Shown in pieces: positions 17,179 through 27,785 of a DNA stretch of 64,000 nucleotides. How positions within the stretch are numbered: the stretch's first letter is position 1; every line of letters starts with the position of its first letter. A program made the translations under genes and the position numbers. Under the pieces are notes generated by a model. It was not told the origin of the DNA and ran no database searches. It was given only the letters and a program-made list of their open reading frames with translations. Source of the DNA: Streptomyces sp. NRRL F-2580 (GTDB lineage: Bacteria; Actinomycetota; Actinomycetes; Streptomycetales; Streptomycetaceae); contig NZ_JOIR01000010.1 in the NCBI RefSeq assembly GCF_000720115.1, positions 62,001-126,000 of the forward strand. Reading direction: 5' to 3'.

Positions 17179-18797
17179 TCGGCCGTCCCGCGGTTCTCGC
17201 GGGTCCCGCGGGGCGCGACCCCGATCACCACGCGGGTGCCGGCCACGAGGGAGCCCGCCTGGGCCGGGGTGACGGCCACGAAGCCGTCGCCGCTGGTGCC
17301 GGTGCGTACCTCGATGCGCCGCTGGCTGCCCTCGGCGGACACGGCGGTGACGACCGTACGCCCGTCCGCGCCGGCCGACACGGCGGTGACCGGGACCACG
17401 AGCGCCTCGCCGTCGGTGGCGGCGGACTCGATGGTCAGCCGGACGTCCTGACCGGCGAAGCCGGCGGGCAGCGGCTGGTCCGCGCGGACCACCATCCGGT
17501 AGCCGAGATCGGCTCCGCCGCCGCTGCCCCCGCCGGCGGAATCCCCGCCGCCCTTGGCGCTCTGGCCCTGGTCCTGCTGCTGCGGCCGGCCGGCGGGCTG
17601 CGCGGCGGACCGCTCGGCGGCGACCAGCGCCACCTTCCCGCGGACGTCGGTGCCGGAGACCTCCGAGGAGACCACCACCGCCATCCCGGCGCGCAGCAGC
17701 TGCTTCTTGTCGTCCCTGAGGTAGGCCTCGACGACGAGTTCCCCGGCGGAGAGCGTGAGCACCGGGCCCGAGACGGGGGAGCCGACGCGGGCGCCGACGG
17801 AGCTGACGCGGGCCGGGAAGGAGCCCAGGAACACGGTCTCGGCGGCGGGCAGCATCGGCCCGTCGGCGCCCTCGGCGGCCGCGAGCGCCGCCTGCGCCTC
17901 CGTGAGGGCCTGCCGGGCCCGCACCAGCTCCCGCCCGGAGCCGGAGCCCGCGCCGCCGCCCGCTCCCGCGCCCGCCGTCGTGCCGCCCTTGCCGGAGCCG
18001 GAGCCGGAGCCGGAGCCGGATCCGGCTCCGGCTCCGGCGGGCGCGGGGGTGCCCGAGGGGCCCGGCCCGGCGGTGGGTCCGCTGCCCTGACCCGCGGAAC
18101 CGGCGGAGCCACTCGCGTCCTCGACGGCCCACGTCGCCGCCCGGACGGCCTCCCGCGCCGACTTGAGCGCCGCGCCGCCGTCGGCGACCGCGGGCAGCGG
18201 CTCGTACCCGATGGCCCGGTAGCGGGCGGCGAGCGCGGCCTTCGTACCGGCCCCGAAGACGCCCTTCGGGTCGGCGCCGGTGCCGTGCCCGAGCTCGCGC
18301 AGCGCCTGCTGGACCTGCGCGACGTCGTCCCCGGTGGCCCCCGGCTTGAGGTCCCGGTACATCGGCTGCGTGCCGTGCAGGGTGAACACCGGCCGCCCGG
18401 AGACCTCGGCGATCAGCTGGCCCGCCGTGACCGGGTCCCCGGCCTTCGGCGGCAGCTTGGTCACCATGGCCGCCCCCGACCCCGCGCCGTCGCCGGAGCG
18501 GATCCCCTGCGGGGACACCTCGACGCTCTGGTCGGCGACGACGGAGCCGCGCATCACCAGGGTCTGCGCGAGGACCCGCCGTTCGACCTCCGCCGTCAGG
18601 GCTCCCTGCGCGGGCGGGCCGGTCTCCGCGGCCACCTGCGCGGGGGACTTCACGAGCGTGGTGGCCAGCAGCCCCCCGATGGCCATCAGCGTGGCCCCGC
18701 CGACGACCCCGAGCACCACGCGCCGCCCCCGCGCGAGCCCGCTGCGGTCGTCCTCCGGGACCTCGGTGTGCTCCACGACGTGATCGAGCTCGCTCAT
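17175..18797 (-). CDS. Membrane-anchored efflux adaptor (HlyD/MacA-like) with peptidoglycan-binding domain
   Basis: 540 residues from ATG 18797, overlapping the lipoprotein stop by 4 nt. One transmembrane helix (about 27-47) is followed by beta-barrel/lipoyl-like halves, a PG_binding_1-type segment (about 146-195: L-K-P-G-A-T-G-D-D-V-A-Q-V-Q-Q-A-L), and a central Ala/Gly/Ser low-complexity stretch that includes a (S-G)n run at about 17980-18030. The C-terminal half (A-R-V-S-S-V-G-A-R-V-G-S-P-V, then a barrel ending in A-P-R-G-T-R) fits periplasmic adaptor proteins. It would link the MacB-like permease to the cell wall outside the membrane. Confidence 0.85.
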   Translation of the reverse strand: MSELDHVVEHTEVPEDDRSGLARGRRVVLGVVGGATLMAIGGLLATTLVKSPAQVAAETGPPAQGALTAEVERRVLAQTLVMRGSVVADQSVEVSPQGIRSGDGAGSGAAMVTKLPPKAGDPVTAGQLIAEVSGRPVFTLHGTQPMYRDLKPGATGDDVAQVQQALRELGHGTGADPKGVFGAGTKAALAARYRAIGYEPLPAVADGGAALKSAREAVRAATWAVEDASGSAGSAGQGSGPTAGPGPSGTPAPAGAGAGSGSGSGSGSGKGGTTAGAGAGGGAGSGSGRELVRARQALTEAQAALAAAEGADGPMLPAAETVFLGSFPARVSSVGARVGSPVSGPVLTLSAGELVVEAYLRDDKKQLLRAGMAVVVSSEVSGTDVRGKVALVAAERSAAQPAGRPQQQDQGQSAKGGGDSAGGGSGGGADLGYRMVVRADQPLPAGFAGQDVRLTIESAATDGEALVVPVTAVSAGADGRTVVTAVSAEGSQRRIEVRTGTSGDGFVAVTPAQAGSLVAGTRVVIGVAPRGTRENRGTAE

Positions 18798-19246
18798 CTC
18801 TGCGGCCGGCACTTCTTCAACGCCTCCACGTGGTCGCGCTTGAGCGCGGACCACTGCTCGGGAGTGCCCTTGGTCTGGTCGGTCTCACCGGTGACCGGGT
18901 CGGGGTCCGGGTACCAGGACACGCCCTCGGCCCGCAGGCACGCGGCCTCCTTCTGCGCGGCGGCGAGCTGCTCCGGCTCGGCCGGCCGGGGCTTCGCCGG
19001 GGCCGGCAGCAGCGACTCGCAGGCCTTGTGCGCCTCCTCGTTCCAGGGCTTCGACTTGTCCTCGCGGGGCGCGCCGTAATCGGTGTGGACGATGGCCACG
19101 CCGTGGTTCTTCAGGCAGTCGTAGTAGGCGATTTCCGCGGCGGTGGGCGGCGGACTGTCGCTCGCCCCGGGTTCGTCGTCCCCGCCGCCGCATCCCGTCA
19201 GCGAAATGCATATGAGGAGCAGTGGAGCGAAATAGCGTGCGTGCAC
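18794..19246 (-). CDS. Lipoprotein, first gene of the ABC export operon
   Basis: 150 residues from GTG 19246 with GGGA upstream. A lipoprotein signal ends in L-T-G-C (Cys19), so the mature protein is lipid-anchored on the outer face. The rest is hydrophilic, with regularly spaced Cys (Y-D-C-L, A-C-E-S, A-A-C-L, K-K-C-R) that could form two disulfides. No family with known function was recognised. The 4-nt overlap with the adaptor gene implies a shared role with the export system. Confidence 0.75.
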   Translation of the reverse strand: MHARYFAPLLLICISLTGCGGGDDEPGASDSPPPTAAEIAYYDCLKNHGVAIVHTDYGAPREDKSKPWNEEAHKACESLLPAPAKPRPAEPEQLAAAQKEAACLRAEGVSWYPDPDPVTGETDQTKGTPEQWSALKRDHVEALKKCRPQR

Positions 19247-19497
19247 GACGGGAGTTCCCTTGCGGCGGTAGAAGTGGGATCGGCGCGCCCGTGCGAGAAG
19301 TGCGAGGAGTGCGCGCCGGGGGATAGTAGAGAGCAGAAAGTGCGCGCACAAGTTCCTGGTCAGTAACCAGACATGACTGTCCATCAGGTGAGAAGGACTT
19401 GGTTTTCGGGCGCCGTGACCTGTTGAATCCCGGCCGACGGAGAGTCGTGATCATGTTCCGGCTCGACGTCGCCATTTCACCTGCAGAGGAGCAGATC

Positions 19498-19908
19498 ATG
19501 AACAAGGCATTCCGCGTGCTGACCACGGGCGGCGTCGCCGCCGTATCGGTGTGCGCGATTCTCCTGGGCACGGCCGGACCGGCCGCGGCCATGGGCAAGG
19601 ACGGAAATCTGGAAGTCGACGAGTTCGGTCTTTTCTACTACCAGAATCAGTCCGGTTGTGTCTTTGACCTGTACGGCGAGGACCTGAACTTCAACGACAA
19701 CTACTTCAAGAGCGGGTGCACGGGTGCCGGGGCGCTCGTGAACGACAACACCGAGTCGTACAAGAACCGCGACGTCTACGCCTGGAAGGTCGCCACCGAC
19801 GCGAACATCGACGGCAATGTCGGTGAGATCCCGTCGAACTATTCCGGCAACGCCTCGGCCACCTTCAAGAACAAGATCAGCTCGGCCACCTACACCCTCC
19901 ACCCCTGA
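19498..19908 (+). CDS. Small secreted protein, possibly beta/gamma-crystallin or I36 inhibitor-like
   Basis: 136 residues from ATG 19498 with GAGGAG 9 nt upstream. A clear signal peptide (cleavage near A-A-A-M, residue 31) precedes a mature domain of about 105 residues rich in Asn, Asp and Tyr, with one Cys pair (S-G-C-V, S-G-C-T) and the pattern N-D-N-T-E-S-Y-K-N-R-D. This loosely recalls beta/gamma-crystallin-fold secreted proteins such as peptidase inhibitor family I36; the assignment is tentative. It is divergent from the ABC export operon (251 bp between them) and is followed 23 bp later by a lipoprotein gene. Confidence 0.65.
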   Translation: MNKAFRVLTTGGVAAVSVCAILLGTAGPAAAMGKDGNLEVDEFGLFYYQNQSGCVFDLYGEDLNFNDNYFKSGCTGAGALVNDNTESYKNRDVYAWKVATDANIDGNVGEIPSNYSGNASATFKNKISSATYTLHP

Positions 19909-19931
19909 TCCGGACGAAGGAGTTCCCTGCT

Positions 19932-20891
19932 ATGCGCACCGCCCGGCGCCTGCGTCTCGTCGCCCCGGCCGTCCTGCTGGCCACGGCGCTGGCCGGATGC
20001 TCCGGCGCCGGCGGTGCGCAGGGCGGCGAACCGGAGCTCGGCCCCGTCGAGTCCAATCCGGCGACGGCCGCGCTGTCCTTCCCGATGGACGCGTACACGG
20101 ACACCGAAGCCGAGCGGATCCGCATGGGCCAGGTCCAGCAGATGCTGGTCTCCCGGTGCATGGCCCGGTACGGGTTCACGTACGAGGGGGTGAAGGCGGC
20201 CGCCCCGTCCGGCGGCGGGGCGCCCGAGGACCGGCACCGGTATCTCTTCGGCCTGGCCGATCCGGCGTACGCGGCGGCCCACGGGTACGACAAGTCCGCG
20301 GGGGAGGGGGTGCCGGCCAAGCCCCCGGCGCCGCAGCTGAGCGACAGCGCCTACGTCGTGATGAACGGCGAGCAGCCGGGAGCCCAGGGCGGCAGGATCC
20401 CCGACGCGAACACCGAGGAGGAGGCCGCACAGCTGGACAGCGGCCTGATGGCGGGCGGGCAGAAGGTACCGGCCGGCGGATGCGCGCGGGAGGGCTACCG
20501 GAAGCTGTACGCGCCGACGAGGGACAGCGTGGACCTGCTCTTCACCTTCGGGCTGGCCTCGGAGGCGCACGAGCGGTCCCGGCAGGACTCCCGGGTCGTC
20601 GGCATGCTGAAGAACTGGGCGGCATGCATGGACAAATCGGGATACGGCGGGGTCGCCACCCCGTATGAGGTCATCGAGAAGCTGGGCCTGCAGGACGACA
20701 AGGGCGGCAGGAAGGCCGTCACGGCCGCCAAGGCCGACGTCGCGTGCAAGCGCGAGGTGAACCTCGTCGGGATCTGGGCCGCGGTCGAGAAGGCCTACCA
20801 GGAGCGGCTCGTCGAGGAGCACGCCGAGACGCTGGCGCTCTACAAGAAGCAGCGCGACGCACGCTTCAAGCTGGCGGCGAGCCTCGTCTGA
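19932..20891 (+). CDS. Putative lipoprotein of unknown function
   Basis: 319 residues from ATG 19932 with GAAGGAG upstream. A lipobox L-A-G-C (Cys23) ends the signal. The mature protein is soluble, with paired cysteines (S-R-C-M-A, A-A-C-M-D, V-A-C-K, G-G-C-A) and W-A-A-C-M near the middle; the last 40 residues look helical and charged. No known domain was recognised. Being lipid-anchored, 23 bp downstream of the secreted protein and close to the export operon with its own small lipoprotein, it may serve the same envelope process. Confidence 0.75.
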   Translation: MRTARRLRLVAPAVLLATALAGCSGAGGAQGGEPELGPVESNPATAALSFPMDAYTDTEAERIRMGQVQQMLVSRCMARYGFTYEGVKAAAPSGGGAPEDRHRYLFGLADPAYAAAHGYDKSAGEGVPAKPPAPQLSDSAYVVMNGEQPGAQGGRIPDANTEEEAAQLDSGLMAGGQKVPAGGCAREGYRKLYAPTRDSVDLLFTFGLASEAHERSRQDSRVVGMLKNWAACMDKSGYGGVATPYEVIEKLGLQDDKGGRKAVTAAKADVACKREVNLVGIWAAVEKAYQERLVEEHAETLALYKKQRDARFKLAASLV

Positions 20892-20900
20892 GGCGGGCCG

Positions 20901-20944
20901 AAGGGCCGGTACTCCACCCCCGAGCGGGGGAGTACCGGCCCTTT
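20901..20944. terminator. Bidirectional hairpin terminator
   Basis: AAGGGCCGGTACTCC (20901-20915) pairs with GGAGTACCGGCCCTT (20929-20943), with further C/G pairing in the loop. It lies 10 nt after the lipoprotein stop and 26 nt from the stop of the convergent NlpC/P60 gene. Confidence 0.8.
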
Positions 20945-20969
20945 CGTGCCTTGGTGACGATCCGGAGGA

Positions 20970-21809
20970 TCAGAGGACGCGGACGGCGCCCGTCGGCTTG
21001 TCGTAGCTCAGGTTGCGCTCGACGATGCCCGTGCTGGGGTTCTGCGCGCCGACGAACTTGCCGCCGCCGACGTAGATGGCGACGTGGTACGCGCTGCCCT
21101 TGGAGCCCCAGTACAGGATGTCGCCCGGCTGAAGGGCGTTCAGGGACACCGAGGTGCCGGCCGAGGACTGCGCCTGGGACATGCGCGGCAGGGAGATGCC
21201 GGCCTGGCGGTAGGCGGCCTGGACGAGCCCGGAGCAGTCGAACGAGGACGGACCGGTGCCGCCCATGACGTACGCCTTGCCGACCTGCGCACGGGCGAAG
21301 TTGACGATCGCGGCGGCGGAGCCGGTGGCCGGGGCGGTGACGGTACCGGTGCCCTGGGAGCTGCCGGAGCCGGAGGCCGAGGTGCTGTTGAGGGAAGCGC
21401 GGGCGGAGGAGCGGGTGGCGCGCTCGGCCGCGGCCTTGCGGTCCGCCTCCTCCTTCTCCTTCTTCTCCTCGTCGGCCTTCTGCTGGGCCTCTTCCTTGGC
21501 CTGCTTCGCCTCGGCGGCGGCGCCGGTGCGGGCGCTCTCCTCCTGGGCGGTCAGTTCGCCCTCGAGGGCGGCGAGACGGGTGTTCTCGGCTGCCGTGGTG
21601 ACGGCGGAGGAGACCTCGGCGGCCAGGTCCAGGTTGAGGACCGGCATTTCGAGCGTCGTCTCGGCCACGGGCTCGGACGGGGACGCGCTCGCGGTGCCGG
21701 CCATGGCCAGGGTGCTGAGGACGCCACCGGCAACTCCGGCGCGGACCGCGAGCTTCGAGGCGCTACGACGGGGCTTCCGGTGGCTGGGTATGTGAGCGGT
21801 GTGGGACAT
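20970..21809 (-). CDS. Secreted NlpC/P60 cell-wall endopeptidase
   Basis: 279 residues from ATG 21809. A signal peptide with a basic start ends near T-A-S-A-S (about 40). Residues about 55-125 form a Lys/Glu/Ala-rich coiled coil, and the C-terminal 115 residues are an NlpC/P60 domain: catalytic Cys192 (F-D-C-S-G-L), His242 (Y-H-V-A-I-Y-V-G) and a polar third residue soon after. Such enzymes cut the D-Glu to diaminopimelate bond of peptide stems. The coiled coil usually autoregulates or localises the enzyme. The gene has a long untranslated upstream region shared with nuoA. Confidence 0.9.
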   Translation of the reverse strand: MSHTAHIPSHRKPRRSASKLAVRAGVAGGVLSTLAMAGTASASPSEPVAETTLEMPVLNLDLAAEVSSAVTTAAENTRLAALEGELTAQEESARTGAAAEAKQAKEEAQQKADEEKKEKEEADRKAAAERATRSSARASLNSTSASGSGSSQGTGTVTAPATGSAAAIVNFARAQVGKAYVMGGTGPSSFDCSGLVQAAYRQAGISLPRMSQAQSSAGTSVSLNALQPGDILYWGSKGSAYHVAIYVGGGKFVGAQNPSTGIVERNLSYDKPTGAVRVL

Positions 21810-22048
21810 GAGGACAACCGCTATCAGGGCGCCCGGGGTCCCTTCAAGAAACGTGGGTTGCGCCACAGTTGCCCGCGAACGGCGCTAACCGGGCGCGTCC
21901 GGCTCCTTATTGACGCCGTAACGGGCGAAACGGACAGGCCTTCACAAGGCTGTGATCATGGGGTTTCTGAAATAAGTCCGAAATGATCCACGACCTACCA
22001 TCCCTCCGCACAGATGGCCAAGCCCTCTTTCGGAAGCACGGATTCATA

Positions 22049-22062
22049 GTGGCGCAGGTCAC
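22049..22062 (-). promoter_or_regulatory. Candidate Crp-type site upstream of the NlpC/P60 gene
   Basis: GTGGCGCAGGTCAC fits GTG-N6-GNCAC, the motif described for Streptomyces Crp. A seven-base match is expected by chance every few kb, so this is weak evidence. Confidence 0.2.
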
Positions 22063-22476
22063 AGGAGTGTCACGCGATGCGGACGCTGTGCCCCGGCCGT
22101 GACCTTCCTGTGAAGAGCCCGGGAGGTTCGTGAACGGATGCACGCGCTCGGGCGCCCTCCGCTCCCCTCCTCTGCCCCGCGTCCACCTCCGTACGCGCCC
22201 GCCCCCCGACCGGGCGACGTCGATCCCCTTATCACCGCCGCGTGCGTGGTGCCAATTTGCCTGCACCGGCCATCGTTTGATAGTGCTGCGCGCCCTCTAC
22301 CTGCGGTAACGGGGTCGGATGTCACCTTTGGTGATCGTGTGGATGCTTCACGTATGAAGATCACCACTCGGTGGGCTTCATGATCGTTCGTCGGGTGGTG
22401 GAGATCACAAACTCGGTGTTGTAACCCGTGTCGCAGATCACAGACGAGCGGGCATAAGATGCGCACGAGTCCGGCT

Positions 22477-22492
22477 TGTGAACTGCCTCACA
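22477..22492 (+). promoter_or_regulatory. Candidate Rex operator of the nuo operon
   Basis: TGTGAACTGCCTCACA keeps both outer half-sites (TGTGA and TCACA) of the Streptomyces Rex operator TGTGAACGCGTTCACA, with 13 of 16 positions matching. It lies 17 nt after a TAAGAT -10-like box and 95 nt before nuoA, a position where a bound repressor would block transcription. Rex senses the NADH/NAD+ ratio, which makes sense for an NADH dehydrogenase operon. Confidence 0.55.
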
Positions 22493-22587
22493 TGCAAGCG
22501 CTCGATTGAAGCGTGATCTTCGCGAGGCGGCGCACGCGGTGCCGGCGGCGGTCCAACGGTCAAGGACGACTGGAAGGAGCGAGGAGC

Positions 22588-22947
22588 GTGAATGCGTACG
22601 CACCCATCCTCGTGCTCGGCGCCCTCGGCGCAGGGTTTGCGATCTTCTCCGTGGTCATGGCCACGCTGATCGGCCCAAAACGGTACAACCGGGCGAAGCT
22701 CGAAGCTTACGAGTGCGGCATCGAGCCGACACCGATGCCGGCCGGCGGCGGCCGCTTCCCCATCAAGTACTACCTGACGGCGATGCTCTTCATCGTCTTC
22801 GACATCGAGGTTGTCTTCCTCTACCCCTGGGCCGTCACCTTCGACTCCCTGGGGATCTTCGGGCTCGTCGAGATGCTGCTCTTCGTGCTCACCGTCTTCG
22901 TCGCCTACGCCTACGTGTGGCGCCGCGGCGGCCTGGAATGGGACTGA
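22588..22947 (+). CDS. nuoA: NADH-quinone oxidoreductase subunit A
   Basis: 119 residues from GTG 22588 with GGAGCGAGGAG upstream. Three transmembrane helices, with the conserved loop Y-E-C-G-I-E-P and F-D-I-E-V-V-F-L-Y-P-W in helix 2, identify NuoA. It sits at the hinge between the membrane arm and the peripheral arm near the quinone site of complex I. It is the first gene of a complete 14-gene nuo operon and probably carries the operon promoter (see the Rex-like site upstream). Confidence 0.96.
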   Translation: MNAYAPILVLGALGAGFAIFSVVMATLIGPKRYNRAKLEAYECGIEPTPMPAGGGRFPIKYYLTAMLFIVFDIEVVFLYPWAVTFDSLGIFGLVEMLLFVLTVFVAYAYVWRRGGLEWD

Positions 22948-22962
22948 GGGGCTGAATTTTCC

Positions 22963-23517
22963 ATGGGACTGGAAGAGAAGCTGCCGAGCGGCTTCCTGCT
23001 GACCACCGTCGAACAGGCCGCGGGCTGGGTGCGCAAGTCGTCCGTCTTCCCGGCGACCTTCGGCCTGGCCTGCTGCGCCATCGAGATGATGACCACCGGA
23101 GCGGGCCGGTACGACCTGGCCCGCTTCGGCATGGAGGTCTTCCGCGGCTCCCCGCGCCAGGCCGACCTGATGATCGTGGCCGGCCGGGTCAGCCAGAAGA
23201 TGGCGCCGGTGCTGCGGCAGGTGTACGACCAGATGCCCGCTCCGAAATGGGTCATCTCCATGGGGGTCTGCGCCTCTTCGGGCGGCATGTTCAACAACTA
23301 CGCGATCGTCCAGGGCGTCGACCACATCGTCCCGGTGGACATCTACCTGCCCGGCTGCCCGCCGCGCCCCGAGATGCTGATGGACGCGATCCTCAAGCTC
23401 CACCAGAAGATCCAGGGCGGAAAGCTCGGCGTGAACCGGGAAGAGGCGGCACGTGAGGCGGAGGAGGCGGCCCTCAAGGCCCTCCCCACCATCGAGATGA
23501 AGGGGCTGCTCCGGTGA
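22963..23517 (+). CDS. nuoB: NADH-quinone oxidoreductase subunit B
   Basis: 184 residues from ATG 22963. NuoB carries cluster N2, the last iron-sulfur cluster before menaquinone. Ligands are visible as the adjacent Cys pair in L-A-C-C-A-I-E-M, the Cys in G-V-C-A-S-S-G-G and the Cys in P-G-C-P-P-R-P-E. The C-terminal tail beyond the family core is short and Glu/Ala-rich. The stop overlaps the nuoC start by 4 nt. Confidence 0.96.
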   Translation: MGLEEKLPSGFLLTTVEQAAGWVRKSSVFPATFGLACCAIEMMTTGAGRYDLARFGMEVFRGSPRQADLMIVAGRVSQKMAPVLRQVYDQMPAPKWVISMGVCASSGGMFNNYAIVQGVDHIVPVDIYLPGCPPRPEMLMDAILKLHQKIQGGKLGVNREEAAREAEEAALKALPTIEMKGLLR

Positions 23518-24272
23518 GCGAGACCCAAGAGCCGGAGAACGGCACCACGGGCGACAACGGCGACAACAACGGCGGCAACGGCAGCAACGTCCCCGCGCCG
23601 CGCGACCAGGGACCCGAGGTCATCGGCGTCCGCAAGGGCATGTTCGGCGCCAGGAACGGCGGCGACACCAGCGGCTACGGCGGCCTGGTGCGCACCGTGG
23701 CCCTGCCCGGCGCGACCAGCCGCCCGTACGGCTCCTACTTCGACGAGGTGGCCGACGAGCTCGAAGGCGCCCTGGAGGAGCAGGACCTGCTCCCCGAGAA
23801 CGCCATCGAGAAGACGGTGGTCGACCGGGGCGAGCTCACCTTCCACATCGCCCGCGAGCACCTCGTCCGGGTCGCGCGCACCCTGCGCGACGACCCGGCC
23901 CTGCGCTTCGAGCTCTGCACCGGCGTCTCAGGGGTGCACTTCCCCGAGGACAAGGGCCGCGAGCTGCACGCCGTCTACCACCTGCGCTCGCTCACCCACG
24001 GCCGGATCGTGCGGCTGGAGGTGTCCGTCCCGGACAGCGACCCGCACGTCCCGTCGCTCGTCCCGGTCTACCCGACCAACGACTGGCACGAGCGCGAGAC
24101 GTACGACTTCTTCGGCCTGGTCTTCGACGGACACCCGGCCCTCACCCGGATCATGATGCCGGACGACTGGCAGGGCTTCCCGCAGCGCAAGGACTACCCG
24201 CTCGGCGGCATCCCCATCGAGTACAAGGGCGCCCAGATCCCGGCTCCCGACCAGCGGAGGTCGTACAGCTGA
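23514..24272 (+). CDS. nuoC: NADH-quinone oxidoreductase subunit C
   Basis: 252 residues from GTG 23514, overlapping nuoB. The 30-kDa subunit signature is [19 protein letters not shown], with R-K-D-Y-P-L-G-G near the end. The first 60 residues are an Asn/Gly-rich extension absent from shorter homologues and common in actinobacteria. It is a scaffold of the peripheral arm; separate from nuoD, unlike the fused NuoCD of enterobacteria. Confidence 0.95.
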   Translation: MSETQEPENGTTGDNGDNNGGNGSNVPAPRDQGPEVIGVRKGMFGARNGGDTSGYGGLVRTVALPGATSRPYGSYFDEVADELEGALEEQDLLPENAIEKTVVDRGELTFHIAREHLVRVARTLRDDPALRFELCTGVSGVHFPEDKGRELHAVYHLRSLTHGRIVRLEVSVPDSDPHVPSLVPVYPTNDWHERETYDFFGLVFDGHPALTRIMMPDDWQGFPQRKDYPLGGIPIEYKGAQIPAPDQRRSYS

Positions 24273-25612
24273 TGTCCACTTCGAATCACGCCTCCGCCGA
24301 CCACGCATCCGCGCGCGAGACGACCGAGGGCACCGTCTACACCGTCACCGGCGGCGACTGGGACGAGATCGTCCAGTCCGCGGCCAGGGCCGACGACGAG
24401 CGGATCGTCGTCAACATGGGCCCCCAGCACCCGTCCACCCACGGGGTGCTCCGCCTGATCCTGGAGATCGACGGCGAGACGGTCACCGAGGCCCGCTGCG
24501 GCATCGGCTACCTGCACACCGGCATCGAGAAGAACCTCGAATACCGGAACTGGACGCAGGGCACCACCTTCGTGACGCGCATGGACTACCTGACGCCGTT
24601 CTTCAACGAGACGGCGTACTGCCTCGGCGTCGAGAAGCTGCTCGGCATCACCGACCAGATCCCGGACCGCGCCACCGTCATCCGCGTCCTGCTGATGGAG
24701 CTCAACCGGCTCTCCTCCCACCTGGTGTGCATCGCCACCGGCGGCATGGAGCTGGGCGCGACCACGATCATGATCTACGGCTTCCGCGACCGCGAGCTGA
24801 TCCTCGACATCTTCGAGCTGATCACCGGACTGCGCATGAACCACGCGTTCATCCGCCCCGGCGGCCTCGCGCAGGACCTGCCCCCGGGCGCCGTCGACCA
24901 GCTGCGCGAGTTCGTCAAGACGATGAAGAAGAACCTGCCGGAGTACGACAAGCTCGCCACCGGCAACCCCATCTTCAAGGCCCGCATGCAGGACGTCGGC
25001 TACCTCGACCTCACCGGCTGCATGGCGCTCGGCGCCACCGGCCCGATCCTGCGCTCCGCCGGCCTGCCGCACGACCTGCGCAAGTCCGAGCCGTACTGCG
25101 GGTACGAGAACTACGAGTTCGACGTGCCGACCACCGAGAGCTGCGACTCCTACGGACGCTTCCTGATCCGCCTGGAGGAGATGCGCCAGTCGCTGCGGAT
25201 CGTCGAGCAGTGCCTGGAGCGCCTGGAGCCGGGCCCGGTGATGGTCGCCGACAAGAAGATCGCCTGGCCGGCGCAGCTGGCGATGGGCCCGGACGGCCTC
25301 GGCAACTCGCTCGACCACATCAGGAACATCATGGGCACCTCCATGGAGGCCCTCATTCACCACTTCAAGCTGGTGACCGAGGGCTTCCGGGTACCGGCCG
25401 GACAGGCGTACACGGCCGTCGAATCACCCAAGGGCGAGCTCGGCGTGCACGTCGTCTCCGACGGCGGCACCCGCCCCTACCGGGTCCACTTCCGCGACCC
25501 GTCCTTCACCAACCTGCAGGCCATGGCCGCGATGTGCGAGGGCGGCCAGGTCGCCGACGTCATCGTCGCCGTCGCCTCCATCGACCCCGTGATGGGAGGC
25601 GTCGACCGATGA
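24272..25612 (+). CDS. nuoD: NADH-quinone oxidoreductase subunit D
   Basis: 446 residues from ATG 24272, sharing one base with the nuoC stop. The 49-kDa subunit is recognised by [23 protein letters not shown] and the C-terminal [11 protein letters not shown]. It forms the menaquinone-binding pocket with NuoB; the loop S-T-H-G supplies the His that contacts the quinone head. The stop overlaps the nuoE start. Confidence 0.96.
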   Translation: MSTSNHASADHASARETTEGTVYTVTGGDWDEIVQSAARADDERIVVNMGPQHPSTHGVLRLILEIDGETVTEARCGIGYLHTGIEKNLEYRNWTQGTTFVTRMDYLTPFFNETAYCLGVEKLLGITDQIPDRATVIRVLLMELNRLSSHLVCIATGGMELGATTIMIYGFRDRELILDIFELITGLRMNHAFIRPGGLAQDLPPGAVDQLREFVKTMKKNLPEYDKLATGNPIFKARMQDVGYLDLTGCMALGATGPILRSAGLPHDLRKSEPYCGYENYEFDVPTTESCDSYGRFLIRLEEMRQSLRIVEQCLERLEPGPVMVADKKIAWPAQLAMGPDGLGNSLDHIRNIMGTSMEALIHHFKLVTEGFRVPAGQAYTAVESPKGELGVHVVSDGGTRPYRVHFRDPSFTNLQAMAAMCEGGQVADVIVAVASIDPVMGGVDR

Positions 25613-26387
25613 CCGTCAGTCCTCAGAACCAGGGGGTCTCGCTGGGCATGCCCCAGCTGCCGGCCCCCGACTTTCCGGCGGAGGTACGCGAGCGCCTCGA
25701 AGCGGACGCGAAGGAGATCATCGCCCGCTACCCCGACAGCCGCTCGGCCCTGCTGCCGCTGCTGCACCTGTGCCAGGCGCAGGAGGGCCACGTCTCGCGC
25801 ACCGGAGTCCGCTTCTGCGCCGAGGTGCTGGGCCTGACCACCGCCGAGGTCACGGCCGTCGCGACCTTCTACACGATGTACCGGCGCAAGCCTTCCGGCG
25901 ACTACCAGGTCGGCGTGTGCACGAACACGCTGTGTGCGGTGATGGGCGGCGACGCCATCTTCGAGGAACTCAAGGAGCACCTCGGGGTCGGCAACAACGA
26001 GACCACCCCCGACGGCAAGGTCACCCTCGAACACATCGAGTGCAACGCGGCCTGCGACTTCGCCCCCGTGGTGATGGTCAACTGGGAGTTCTTCGACAAC
26101 CAGACCCCCGAGTCCGCCAGGGCGCTGGTGGACGACCTGCTGGCTGGCCGCGAGGTCTCGCCGACCCGGGGCGCGCCGCTGTGCACGTACAAGGAGACCG
26201 CCCGGATCCTGGCCGGGTTCCCCGACGAGCGCGAGGGCGCGGTCGAGGCGACCGGCGGCGCCGGTCCCGCCTCCCTGATCGGGCTGCGCATCGCCCGCGG
26301 CGAGTCCCCCCACGCCTCGATCGTGCACCCGAGGTCCGGGGCGCACGGCGAGACCCGTGGCGACACCACCACCGAGGGAGGGGAGGG

Positions 26388-26391
<4 letters not shown>
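25609..26391 (+). CDS. nuoE: NADH-quinone oxidoreductase subunit E
   Basis: 260 residues from ATG 25609 (4-nt overlap with nuoD). The thioredoxin-like domain binds the [2Fe-2S] cluster N1a through C-T-N-T-L-C and C-N-A-A-C. Family members are often about 170 residues; this one has a C-terminal extension of about 80 residues rich in Gly, Glu and Arg with no recognisable motif. It works with NuoF and NuoG in the NADH dehydrogenase module. Confidence 0.95.

Positions 26392-27781
<1,390 letters not shown>

Positions 27782-27785
<4 letters not shown>

Larger units (their letters stand above)
21810..22587. other. 778-bp divergent intergenic region between NlpC/P60 and nuoA
   Basis: No credible coding sequence was seen. 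It holds the promoters of both genes. Features noted are an inverted TTTCTGA...TCCGAAA (21964-21983), a Crp-like GTG-N6-GTCAC at 22049-22062, a -10-like TAAGAT at 22455-22460 facing nuoA, and a Rex-like operator at 22477-22492. The first 280 bp upstream of the NlpC/P60 gene may be a long leader, but a c-di-AMP riboswitch could not be recognised. Confidence 0.6.

Noticed and set aside
17940..18040. Possible mobile repeat in the adaptor gene (CCGGAG array)
   Set aside because: It is a short coding Ser-Gly run in a linker, with no features of an insertion element.
21810..22140. c-di-AMP (ydaO-type) riboswitch upstream of the NlpC/P60 gene
   Set aside because: Such leaders often precede actinobacterial wall hydrolases, but the conserved GGGTGAAT-like and CCGAACCCG-like blocks could not be found on the minus strand. 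A covariance-model search would settle it.
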